The position numbers were made by a program, and so were the translations under genes. Below, one piece after another: positions 1 to 12,278 of a stretch of 64,000 bases of DNA (the first letter of the stretch is position 1; each line of letters begins with the position of its first letter). Under the pieces are notes generated by a model. That model did no database searches. It was not told the origin of the DNA and was given only the letters and a program-made list of their open reading frames with translations. This stretch comes from Corylus avellana (lineage: Eukaryota > Streptophyta > Magnoliopsida > Fagales > Betulaceae), in the NCBI RefSeq assembly GCF_901000735.1, contig NC_081543.1:13853574-13917573 (forward strand), written 5' to 3'.

Positions 1-1550
1 CAGTAGGCTTTATGAATACCTAATTTTCAAAGATCATGAGGGGAGGCAATCGAACAAACTATCCATTAAATAATTGAAGACAAAGTGGGTTTGAAGACAG
101 CTTAGGATAAAAAAGCAAATTGGGATATGAGGTTTTGTTGGAGAATGTCTTAGCAAGTTGAGGTAAAGAAGTGTATTATTTGCTCATAATTCAACACTCA
201 CTTAAAGACATGTTCAATATATATGCCAATGTTTCCACTAAGGAAAGAGATCAAACTGTAATCTGGGTGCCTTGAATATAGTTTTGGGAATCCTATCCTT
301 TTCTAATAATTGAGCAGCTAAGGCATACAAATGTCTGATGCACTAATAAAATATAATCAAATTGTTAATTCCTTTATTCCAGAAGATGAATTATTTCCAG
401 AATCATCATCCTATTCCAACCTATTATGACACTAAAGTACTGGGTTTATACTTCAAAAAACACCATCACCAACCAGAGCCAAAAGATTGAAAATTTTCAT
501 ATATATCTCTATAAATTAATCAGCATGCATGCACATGTTTAAACCAAAATTAATCCCTCATCCAATATTCTTGATATGTTTTGACAAAAATAAAGATAAT
601 TATCATAATTATTGCATTTGAGATGCCCAATAAGTTGAGGATTATGTTCTCAAATTGAAGACTCGATATACCTTTCTGCCTGGAACCCATTTAAGGGAAG
701 AAAAGGTTGTCATATATATGTTGCTTTTGGCATAGAATTTTTGTTAGAATATAATTAAATAATTAAATTCTTTCCTTCATATCTGTTTAATTAAGCTTTT
801 AGAATCAGTATTTGATTTAATTAACATAACATCATAGTAAAGGTTTTGAGTTTAAACTTTATCTCTCTCATTTACCCTTGATCTATTTCACTTAAATTAA
901 ATAGTACGTCCAGCCACTTAAACTTTTGATAAGTAAGGATTAATTTAACACTTTTTGTGGGCTAGCTCCAGAATGTGATCAAGTTCATTTTGTATTAAAA
1001 AATGAAATATGTCCCTAATTACCATTTGATACAAAGAAACAATTTGTGCCAAAAAAAAATAGCTCTTCTGTATTCCATGCTATATATTAATTTGATCGAT
1101 GAAATGAGTTTTTACTTCAATTTTTACCAATAGATCGACTTGTTTACTAATGCTATATGTCTGTTTTGAGTAACGATATAAAGAGGACTAGAGTCCTCCC
1201 AAATGTGACGAGTCTTTTAAAATTACCATTAAATTTGAGATGATCATTATTGAATTTTAATTTATTGGTGATTTTAAATGTCATGTCATATTTGAGAGAA
1301 CTCTAGTCATCCTTATATTATTACTCATTTACTTTGGGGGAAGGAATCATGAAAGTGGGGCAAACAAAATCCCTTGAGACCAAAAGATTATTCTGTCCAA
1401 AAAAATTCATGTGATTATATATCTTAATTAACATTCTTCTTTTCTCTTCAGCCTCCCTCCTATCTAGGGGAGGTTTAATTGCCTCACCTACTTTAACTTT
1501 CCTCTCCTTCCACTTTCTTTTGACCTCATTACTCTCACAAATAAAGCATA
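1..1550. other. Upstream intergenic DNA, no gene seen
   Basis: AT-rich DNA with stop codons in all frames and no ORF with family resemblance. It is the distal 5' flank of the NPF transporter gene. No tRNA, rRNA or clear transposon end was recognised. Confidence 0.6.
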
Positions 1551-1809
1551 TTAAGAGTTTACATTTGTGAGTATATTTTAAAAAAAAAAGAAAAAAAAAT
1601 AGTAATACTATTTAGTAGACTGTTATACGACTAACATACAACTGAGATGGCATGATAGTGAAAAATCAACATTTGCATCAACATGAGCTAATTAAAAGAA
1701 AAATCAAGTGTTGATTTTCACTGTCACATCATCTAAATCATATAACAGTCATATAACAGTCTACTAAATAACATTTATCATATTTTTTAATCTGCAAATG
1801 TCAAACTAA
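1551..1809. repeat. Fold-back MITE-like element upstream of the NPF gene
   Basis: The two halves are imperfect reverse complements over most of about 260 bp. The left side carries tttagtagactgttata near 1610 and its complement lies near 1750-1770. The outer ends pair as ttaagagtttacatttg with the complement of caaatgtcaaactaa. It has no coding capacity, which fits a non-autonomous DNA transposon. It ends about 350 bp before the start codon. The superfamily is uncertain; terminal TTA/TAA would fit a PIF/Harbinger or Tc1/mariner derivative. Confidence 0.6.
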
Positions 1810-2044
1810 TAACCCAATTAGAGACAACTAGGATATATATAAGAGAGACACCATTAAATACTGTGAAGCAATGCACCTTCCCAATCCCACCTTAAAATCA
1901 AAAGGTAGAAAATTAAGAAAGACTTCCAATGCCATTCTCAGTCCAAACAAATTGAGACATGAAAAAGTTTTGGATGATTTGGCATTTGGCTGTCCCTATT
2001 TTATTTTCTCTAAATCTCCACCGTCCATTCCACTCCCCCTTGCT

Positions 2045-2054
2045 CTATTTATAC
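2045..2054 (+). promoter_or_regulatory. Probable TATA box of the NPF gene
   Basis: tctatttata lies about 105 bp upstream of the start codon in a CT-rich stretch. That spacing suits a TATA box with transcription starting near 2080. It is inferred from position and sequence only. Confidence 0.45.
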
Positions 2055-2154
2055 CTCCTCCCCCCTTCATTTTTCGTCCCAACCTCTACCTCTTCTCTGA
2101 CACCCCCACATTCCTCTGCTCTCACATCCCCTGCAACTTCAAGCTCATTCATCA

Positions 2155-5100
2155 ATGGCCTGCTTAGAGCTGTTCAAAGAGGTGAGTGAAAGCACTTCCT
2201 CTCCTTTCTCTATACCATAGCATGTCATATTTCTCTCTAAATTTTGTTGTTTATACAGAAAGAATCAATCACACTTGCATTCTTGCAAAGCAGCATATAG
2301 TTGTACGTTGTGTGATGATGATGATAATAATAATTAAGAATTTGCAGGCTAAGTTCAAAGAAGATCAAGAAGCATGCACTTTTGATGGAAGCGTTGATTG
2401 GCATGGCCGCCCTGCAATCAGAGCAAAATCTGGACGATGGGTTGCTGGAATTATCATACTTTGTAAGCAGCTTTTAACACATGATCGATGACTTTTTAAA
2501 AGGATCTTATTTAAGAGATCAGGGAAAGAGTTTAATTAATTTAATAAACAAGATTTCTTAGTTTTTTTTTTTTGTCTTTTCATGTTGTTTATACGATTTT
2601 CCCATTAATTTATCCAACCTTTTCGATGATCCCATCCTATTACAGAATCATTTATATATATATATATATATACAGAGTTCATCTTCATAGTCATTTTCAA
2701 AGTGGCTCTGCTTTTTTCCGACCAGAGAAAAAGGACCAGCATCCAACCTCCTAGTAGTATGGGTGCATTATATATCAGGCATATCCATCTTGTTTTTATT
2801 TGCTTAATCCCAACGCAATTAAAAGACCCATCATGCTCACATTCACATACAAATTACACGCATGCATGCATATATAAATGATGAATACAACATACATACA
2901 TACATGTAGATGTGTGTCAGTGCATACATGCATCATGATCGAGTTGAGTGAGGTTTTTGTCCCTATACAATCCACCTAGATAAGCAGTTACAAAGAACAA
3001 TTTTGATAAGAGCTCCTTGTTACCAAAGCACAATAAATGAAGGGTTTTTTTTATTTATTTTATTTTTGGGTGCAAGTATTCGGCACTGAAAACCTAACCA
3101 GGTGTCACAGCTTTGAGAAGTAGACGACATGCCTCTCTCTCTAGAGAGAGAGAGGGAGAGAAAGAAGGTGAGGAAAGCATGCATAAGAAGTTAGACATGG
3201 CTGACACGTAATCAGGTTCTTGATTTTGCATGACGTGGGTATTTGCCACGTGGCACTTGCTTACATTAAAGAAAGAATGCATGAAGTGATGAAAGTGATA
3301 GTAAAAGCCGAGCCCCCGCTGAGCCGCTCCTCCCCCACGTGAATTTAGCAACTCCTCCACTTTCTTGTCCCAAAAGAAAACAAAAACAAAAGCAAAAAGA
3401 ATAGAAAAAGAGAAAGGAAAAAACAGAAAATCAAAGGTATAATAGAAGGTTGAGAAAGAAAGAGCTCGAATAAGTGAGAATATTGGTGCTTATTCTGTGT
3501 GTTGGTAAACGTGTGGATAAGGTCGTTGTTTGAATAATATAAAAATTTGAACAGTTTAAAATAATGAATAGTAAAGTTTATACGGTCTCAAATGCGAGAT
3601 TTATCAGAAAATTGATCGAGTGTATGAGTATATATGTTGTGTGTTTGCCATATGTTTTTTAATTTGTTTCGTTTCAATCTTTTTAAAATATTTTTTCTAT
3701 CAATATGAAAAGTAACCAATTATATGATTTGGTAATGATCAATTAATTTTACTTAACCCAATTTCTTAATTTTTATTATTTATTTATTTTTTTGAAAAAA
3801 AATTACTTGGGGGCCTATACCCTAAAAACTAGTCTTAATCACTTGTAAGATGTTTGGTCATCATAATATATTGGAAGGCCAAAATTATACCTTTCATGTA
3901 CAGTAATTAAGACTAATTTAAAATTAGATGTATAAAATGTGTTCTTGTCTTTTTTTTTTCTCCCTTCACACATGCATGACATGCCCCACTATCTGGCTAA
4001 TGAGTAATGACATGAAAAATCACTTCCATAAAGTATTAGTGGAAGAGGATTAATTAAAAAGATAGGGAAAATATAAAAAAAGATTTTACTTATGTCATTT
4101 GGAACTGAAATAGCTGGCCCTAAAGCAACTATTGCATGCAAAAGAACAAATGCTTTTTGCTTTATTACTCAAGGCAATAAGGATCATTCTTTTGTGCTCT
4201 TTGTCACGCTTCTAATTAAAAGGAATTAACCTAAAGATAGGTACCTCTCATGTACTTGTCAAGTTGCTAAAAATATATATAGCTTGAGTGCAAATATTTC
4301 ATGATGAATGATATATGCTTAATCATGCAAACAAGATAGAACAATTAATATTTGGCAGATCAATATTTTGATCATGATTTATATGTACTTTCTAGTCATG
4401 CAGTATGTTTTTGTATGCTTGGAGAGGGTTGGCAACCTTCTCTTTTAACCTTTCTTAAAACTCTTACTACATTTGGTGCTTAGGGTGAGCCTGGAAGTTA
4501 TTTTGAAAATGACTTTTTGACATCCTCTAGGTTTTAGTTAGGATGAATGGATGATTCCCTTTCTTCTGCAAAAGAACATAGCTTTAGGGTGGATACTCTG
4601 CTCTTTTCTTACCTTTTTTCAACAACTATTTTCTTTAAAGTAAGGGTTGATTAGATCTACCAATTTAACATGGTGAAAGAGTAGTATGATAGAAATGTGG
4701 TTTCTAGCATTACTCATTTCTTAATTTGCACTAAAATACTACATGCTACACCCTCATCCCAGTGGGCTGATGGGTAAAGCTGATGTAACAATGCCCGTCG
4801 GTCTTTAGATCATTCATTGTTTAAAAAAAAAAACAAAATTAAGGGCTAAATGATACTACCACATCAACCCCATAAGATAAAGCAAACCAAGCATATATAC
4901 ATGTTTCTTTTTTAATGTTCATTTAGGCTTAAATTTCCCTAGCCAAAGTAGTACTTCTTACTTTGTGTTCTGCTAATTATTTACTTGGTTCAATGATTCA
5001 ACAGTGAACCAAGGTCTGGCTACCCTAGCATTTTTTGGGGTGGGAGTGAACTTGGTGTTGTTCCTGACAAGGGTCCTGCAAGAAAACAATGCTGATGCCG

Positions 5101-7216
5101 CTAACAGCGTGAGCAAATGGACTGGAACTGTCTACATCTTCTCTCTGGTTGGCGCTTTCCTTAGTGATTCCTACTGGGGAAGATACAAAACATGTGCAAT
5201 ATTTCAGCTCATTTTTGTCATGGTAAGCCTCCTCAATTTTTAATTTATTCCTAGACTAAAGCATCACAAAGAGAATGAGTGATAGCTATACAAAACACCG
5301 AGAATTTTTTTAAAAAATTTCGTCGTTTCACTTTGCGCCGAGAAAATTAACTTCTAGTATTGTGGGGGCGCAATGGAAACGCCGAGAAAAGTTTCTCTGC
5401 GCTTTTTTCCAAAGTTAATGGCGTTTTGAAACGCCCCTAATTCCCTTTTTTTTTTTTTTTTTGCTTTTGTTGTATGGTCTTCACATTCTCATGGTACCTA
5501 TATGTGTGCATTCCATGACAGGGTTTGATATCACTATCACTATCATCATACCTCTTCTTGGTCAGACCTGGAGGATGTGGGGATGGAAAAACTCCATGTG
5601 GTACCCATTCAACCATGGAGATGGGGTTATTTTACTTCTCCATCTACCTTGTTGCTCTGGGAAATGGAGGGTATCAACCTAATATTGCTACATTTGGAGC
5701 TGATCAGTTTGATGAAGACGACAGCAAGGAAGGACACTCAAAAGTTGCCTTTTTCAGCTTCTTCTACCTGGCTTTAAACCTTGGAGAACTCTTCTCCAAC
5801 ACCATATTGGTGTTCTTTGAGGACAAAGGGATGTGGGCCTTAGGATTTTGGGCATCTGCAGGATCTGCCTTCGCAGCATTGGTCTTGTTTCTTGTTGGTA
5901 CGCCAAGGTACAGGCACTTCAAGCCAAGTGGAAACCCTCTCTCCAGGTTTTGCCAGGTCCTAGTTTCTGCGGTGAAGAAATGGAGGTTCGAGATGCCGCC
6001 AACTGCAGAGGGCTTGTATGTTGCGGATGGAAAAGAGTCTTCCACAAATGGCAATAGAAGGATACTCCACACCCATGGATTCAAGTAAGTATAAGAGCAC
6101 GATCATTGACATATAATTCAATCAATTTGGTTCATAATACTTGCCTGAAGATCCATCAAATTGCGCTCTTTTTCGTCGGTCCAGATAGCAGAACAGGGCA
6201 TGAGATATAGTTTAGCCCCATCATACCTTACTTTTGGACCAACTTAATTGTTTTGCAATTTTCATGATGGGAATCCTGATCTTGTTAAAGTAATATTGAC
6301 AAAACAACCAAGAAGTATTTAAGCTTATTTTCATCTACGTTGTAGGTTCTTGGACAGGGCAGCATGTATCACATCGAGGGATTTTGATGACAAGAACCAG
6401 GGCATTCATAACCCGTGGCGTCTCTGCCCAATTACCCAAGTGGAAGAAGTTAAATGCATTCTGAGACTACTCCCAATTTGGCTCTGCACCATAATCTACT
6501 CGGTGGTCTTCACACAAATGGCTTCCCTCTTTGTGGAGCAAGGTGCTGCCATGAATGCTACAATCTCAAGCTTCAAAATCCCACCTGCAAGCATGTCTAG
6601 CTTTGACATACTCAGCGTGGCGCTTTTTATCTTCCTTTACCGGCGAGTTCTTGATCCGCTTGTGGGAAGAATTAAGAAATCAGATTCCAAGGGGCTTACT
6701 GAGCTTCAGAGAATGGGAATTGGCCTTGTTATAGCAGTGATGGCAATGGTTTCTGCTGGAATAGTGGAGTGCTATAGACTAAAGTATGCGAAAAAACACT
6801 GCCAGCATTGTGATGGTTCAAGCTCCTTAAGCATCCTTTGGCAAATTCCTCAGTATGCATTTATAGGAGCTTCTGAAGTTTTTATGTATGTGGGTCAATT
6901 GGAGTTCTTCAATGCACAGACACCAGATGGGTTAAAAAGCTTTGGAAGTGCACTTTGCATGACATCTATCTCTCTTGGGAACTATGTGAGCAGCTTGCTT
7001 GTGAGCATTGTTATGAAGATCTCCACTGAGGATCACTTGCCAGGATGGATCCCAGGGAATCTGAACAAAGGTCATTTAGACAGGTTTTACTTCCTTTTAG
7101 CCGCCTTGACAACAGTAGATTTGGCTCTCTACATTGCCTGTGCTAAGTGGTTCAAGTGTATCAAGATGGAAGGAAGATTTGAGGAGAATGATGAGGAAAA
7201 TGACTTCACTGCATAA
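2155..7216 (+). CDS. NPF7: NPF7-type transporter (NRT1/PTR family; NRT1.5 or NRT1.8-like)
   Basis: Five exons: 2155-2181, 2348-2462, 5005-5222, 5522-6084 and 6346-7216, all with GT/AG borders, joining in phase to 597 aa, the usual NPF length. It is a 12-helix major facilitator protein of the plasma membrane. The N-terminal half carries NVSKWTGT-like and GAFLSDSYWGR blocks and a GGYQPNIATFGADQFDE block. A hydrophilic central loop (about residues 255-310) precedes the C-terminal half, which has VFTQMASLFVEQGAAM, FDILSVALFIF and QLEFFNAQTPDGLKS. These blocks match the NPF7 clade, closest in my memory to NPF7.3/NRT1.5. Known clade roles are nitrate loading into, or retrieval from, root xylem; NPF7.3 is also reported in K+ release. 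The TM1 position that holds ExxE[K/R] in most NPF proteins reads NQGLA here. The start is the first ATG after the TATA box and gives the short acidic N-terminus of this clade. Intron 2 is 2.5 kb. Choice between NPF7.2 and NPF7.3 is not secure. Confidence 0.93.
2463..5004 (+). other. Intron 2 of the NPF gene
   Basis: 2.5 kb of AT-rich intron between codons 48 and 49 (phase 1). It contains TA repeats near 2652-2671 and several homopolymer runs. The ORFs inside it, including an 88-codon one on the minus strand at 3094-3360, show no family resemblance and are treated as chance. Confidence 0.85.
5364..5441. repeat. Small fold-back insertion in NPF intron 3
   Basis: A GC-richer patch in an AT-rich intron. 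It starts gggggcgcaatggaaacgcc and ends gcgttttgaaacgcccct, so its ends are roughly inverted. It looks like a remnant of a small DNA transposon. No target-site duplication was resolved. Confidence 0.3.
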
Positions 7217-8342
7217 TCCATATGAAAAAGTACTTCAGCAAGACATATTATAAAGGCCTGCAGTACCAGCTTATATGAATAAGAGTGGGAAGGGGTAGCC
7301 ACATAAACTGCCATGTGCCCCTGCTTGAAGATAAATGGAGTAAGAGAAATCCATTTTCGTCCAAGTGGTCTCTTACAAATTAAGTCACTTGCAGTCTCTT
7401 CTTGCTGTTTCCGCACCAAACTCAATTGAGTTTTTCTCTCCATGTTCTTGTAACTATATAGCTAGGCTACGTAGAGTTGGGTTTGAAGAGGTGGGTAACC
7501 TTTGGCTTTAAGGCCTTCTAGTTCTACCAACATCTTTCTCATGATTTGTTGGTCCCATTGCTACATGGGTGTAACATTTGCTTTCAGAAGTTCTAATGTA
7601 AAAATGACTTTGCTCTCTGCAACTGCAGAACATATCTGTGCATGAGAGCTGCTCTTTGGGCATTAATAAAAGCATCCTTTCCCCGCAAATCTATGTTTCA
7701 GATCTTTTAGTAGAAAACAATTAAATAGACTATGATGACAAGGATATGTATATTTTGAGAATGGTTACTAGGCATATGGGTGTGTTGCTAAACAATTAGT
7801 AATCTTTGTCTCAGATTATTTTCTCATATAAATTTTGAGGAAATCTAACCATTTATGCTCAGTAGAATACCTTAAAAATTGTAAGAGATCTTAATCTGAT
7901 GCATATTGAGCTACCCAACTAGTAAGGAAGATTACTATAGAAAATGATTTTGAGTGTACAGAAAATTGTAGCATCACTTTAATTCAGGTGGGTCATCCAG
8001 CCAATGTAGCACCAAGAAGGTGAAAGAGAACCATCTGAATCAGAATGAAACTAACTGGTGGTAAGTAAATATGCAGTATCTATATGGCAGACTTGAGAAA
8101 ATTGAAACAAGCATGGAAAATGATGACGTGGCACCTTATATATCAACCAAAGCAAACTTACGATTGCGAATATTAATTTCAATGGTGCACCTTTGCACTT
8201 ATCTATAATTCTAAATCAATGAAAGAATTATTCTGAACTGAATTCCAAACAAGTACCCAACATTGTGGTTTCCAAACTTGTTAGATATTAGCTGCTCTAA
8301 ACTAATATCTATCGAAGTAAATGCCTCTTCGCTAGAGCAAAA
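7217..8342. other. Convergent intergenic region between NPF and pyruvate kinase
   Basis: The transporter (+) and the pyruvate kinase (-) end towards each other across 1.1 kb. The stretch must hold both 3' UTRs. No other gene was seen. Confidence 0.7.
7665..7670 (+). terminator. Candidate polyadenylation signal of the NPF gene
   Basis: aataaa about 450 bp after the stop codon, in a T-rich context. It is the best poly(A) signal downstream of the gene. Confidence 0.4.
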
Positions 8343-11300
8343 TCAACCTTGGACCTTTCGAACTTGAATGTGGTGGGTAGATTCTACACGCCAGATTGGT
8401 TGTGCACCGCTTTGGACAAGAGTAACATGCTCTCCCTCCTTCAACAGACCCTTATCCTGAAGCATAGAATTAGAACATTTAACCCTAAGATGATAATTCA
8501 AGTATAAAATGGTAATAAGCAGCTGAGAAATCACTGACCACTAGTAGCCTGAGTGCCCTGGAGAAGGTCTCCTCTGCATCATCCGAAAACTGCATATATA
8601 TGGGCATGACACCACGATAAAGCACCAACCTATGTTTGATCCTTTCTCTGCTCAGGATGAAATCATGTCAGATAGGTTTAAGAATCAAGAATGCATATGA
8701 TCGCCATATTACACAGCTATGCCATTCTAATCAAATAAGAGTTAAAAGTTATTGAATATATAAATAGATACATTTTTGTTGGTGTTGACCATAGATTCTT
8801 CTAAGCCAAAAGTGCAGCTAAAACCTAGGCAGGTTTCACACGGGTCTTCTCTAATGGGACTGTAGAATTGTGGTGTAAATTTGTTTCAACATGGCCATTG
8901 TACATTACAGAGTCAAATAATAACAAAAAAGCCATTAGATGTTTCAAAGCAGAAACTTTTGATCCTGTCAGCCCTAAGGTTAACAATCCTATATGCTAAT
9001 TGTGCCTTTTTGACTCTTATAAATTAAGCAATCCTTTAAAACAAAGTGTATAGCTTCTCCATAGATGCATAAAACAATTGATCAAGGCCAGACAAGTAAT
9101 TCTTTCAGGACACATGCATATCTTCACAATGGAAAAGCCTGCCCTCGAAACAGAAAACATCCAGGCCTACCACCAGACTGAGTATATAAGTGAGCTTGGC
9201 TTAATCAAACTACAAGCATAATTGAATATCAACATGATACATGCACAGATGTCAGCTTGTCAATCATTCCAAAGTAACCAGATAAACAAATGCTTGCCGC
9301 TAGTACTGTAATCTCTACCAATATCAATGCTTTTATACAGGTTATGATCACATAAGAAATCAAGACATGTGACTTGAAAGAATATTCTACGTGAAACTGC
9401 AACTGAACTCACTCATTTGTGAAGGCAAAGATTGTTGAGGAAGGCTGATAATGGCTTAAAAGTATAGCCATGGATCCTGTTCTTGTGAAAACAATGATTG
9501 GAGTATTGAGAGTGTTGGCCATAGTCGTGGCATGGAAAGCAAACATTTCACTCATATGACTCTGTGAAAGAATGCCAACAACTTGTCAGATAATGAAAGA
9601 GAACTTAAACATGGATTTTAATAAGCAATAACTGAGCAACTGCCGCACAGGACCAAAATCCATTTTTTCAGTTCTCATTTAACCTAACATCATAAATCCC
9701 CAATACTGTAAAAGTAATATGTGAACCATATCCCTAAACTAACTTAAATGACACAAAAAACCGTCCATGATTTCTCATTGTAATGGATGCGTACCTTGTT
9801 GCCACTCAATTGATTTGGAGAAGTTGAGCTAATTGGTAGACTTGACTCGGTCCTTAAAGCCACAGTATGCATTACTTTAACAGCTTTCAATGGATACCTT
9901 GAGTCATTGTTATTAACATGCAGTTAACAAATCAATTTCAAATATGAAGGAAAAGAAAAATAAAAAATTCATTTAGAAGAGGATTAAAATAAAAAAAAAA
10001 AAAAAAACTCATACATTAAAAAGAGCATGCATGGTAAGAGAACCCCATTGATGTTTTTATTAGAGATCCATGTTTGGGCATATCTTCTTAGCCATGGAAC
10101 AGTGAAGTGTATAACATCATTATGAAGGAAAACAACAAATACATAAACAAATGTATAAATGAACAAATAGTATCCCCACCCCCCACCCCCAAAAAACCCC
10201 AAAAGAAGTACAATAAGCATGGCCGTATTTAATAATGGGAAATAAATATAGCATGTCGTGAAATAAAATGGACCATAATATATGGCTCTTTCTTACATTC
10301 AAAGATAATAAAGTATCCATACTACCAAAATTATCAACAATTAATTTCAATCAAACTGACAAGCAAAACCAGAGTTCACCCAATTCAGAGGCCCCATAAG
10401 ACCAACATGATCAACCTTAGATATAGATAGTCTGAGGAGTAAAAGTAACCCAAATGCTTCAATCCAAAAGCCAATGGAACACACAACGTTTTCAAAGAAA
10501 AACAGATTTGGCAATAGAAAATGCTCCCGACAACAACATAGACAACTGAATGCATTGTATGCCAGGTTTATCTTCCCAAAACCTGCTGGTCTAGTAGTTC
10601 AGATAGAATGAGTAGATGTATTCCATCCCTCCATAAATACAAGATTTATTTTCCTCCGGGATCATCCCAGAATAAGAGTTCATTTTCAAAGAGTGGAAAC
10701 ACTTTGCATTTTCATATACTATCCCCACCGTTTTTAAGAATAATAAATAAGATTTTCATTAGAAGTTTTCTACATCTAATATATATGCTAAAGGAAATTT
10801 TAGGAAGATTACTCTATTTTTTTTTCATTAACAATTGTGCCATTTAGAACTAAGAAACTTACTTTGGATTTAACAGATTGATTTATTCATAAAATCGAAA
10901 AGATGATAGGATGTTAAATATTCCTTATGTGGAGTCAAAAGAGTGGCATAAAGCACATCAAAACTTAAAACTAACCTATAAGGCACTCATAAGCACCTTG
11001 CAAAAAAGTAAAACATAAAACTGAGAGAATATGGATGAAAAATCTAGTTTCTATATTGATAACAAAAAAACCCTCCAAATATCAGCCAGCAGTCAAAGCA
11101 TGAAGAACCTAATAAACCTAATCTTATCCCACACCCTTTTCTGCTTAAAGAAAACAATAACTGCACACAAGAAAAAACAAACCGAAGAGAAAAAAAATAC
11201 AAACAAGGAAGGATAAATCACATTAAAGCAGCACATTCATCACAAATACATAATTTGAACTGCTATTATTATATGAACCAAAAATAATTACCGAGGCCAA

Positions 11301-12239
11301 CATTTATAGACCAGCAAACTTACTTTCCATGGGCAGTTTCTCCTGAAAGCATGATTGCATCAGCACCTTCTCTTACAGCAATTGCAATGTCAGAGACCTC
11401 TGCCCTTGTTGGTGTAGGATGATTTATCATACTTTCCAGCATGTTTGTTGCTACAATCACAGGTTTCTCCATACCGTGACACCTTCGAATGATTTCTTCC
11501 TGTTTAATCATAAGATAGGATTTAGTTAAATGATGATTTAGAATACAGCATTAATCATACTTTATAAACTTCAGAATAATATAAAGAGAAACAAAATAAT
11601 TACATTAAGACGTAATAAGGTGACAGATGGGTAGAGATAGTGATCCCATGCTCAATTATTTGACATACTAAGTATTATTAATCGTGCCTGCTTGATAAGA
11701 TCAGAAATTTTAACACAGAAGAAAGATGAATTGTATCATGTAACAAATTCCGTCCATCATAACTGACCCCAGAGGAACTGATTATCCAATTAATTTAAAA
11801 GCACCATTTGGGGTCTAAAGTTACTTTCTCAATCTTTGTTTTCTGTTTCAGTACAATCAGTGTGCTAGGCCCAACGAGAGATGACACACAGGCCAGGAGA
11901 CCTCCACATATTTAGAAGTTGATGCAGACCTCAGAGTTGTTTGAAACACACTTGGACCCAGGATGCCAAAGAATATGCTCAGAAGTAGAAATGAGATATA
12001 TGGCTCTGTCAAGATTTTCATCAACTCTCGACATGCAATGGTTCAGAAAAACCTTTTCAAGTCCAACATGTGACTCAAATAAGGAATAGCAGAAGCCACA
12101 TTACAAGCCAATTTGAGGCCCTGCTATATTGCTTAAATCTCAGCTCATAGAACCATACAAGACCAAAATTCAAGGTGAAATCCTGGAGCTAAACACCATC
12201 AGGATGTCAAACGTGCCACCACCAGTTTTTTTTTTTTAA

Positions 12240-12278
<39 letters not shown>

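Noticed and set aside
1871..2167. 98-codon ORF across the NPF 5' UTR
   Set aside because: Overlaps the TATA box and the true start, Pro/Phe-rich composition from CT-rich leader; no support as a gene.
3094..3360. 88-codon minus-strand ORF in NPF intron 2
   Set aside because: Inside a spliced intron, partly simple-sequence (ctctctct), no family resemblance.
5764..6084. 106-codon minus-strand ORF over NPF exon 4
   Set aside because: Exact antisense shadow of a conserved transporter exon.
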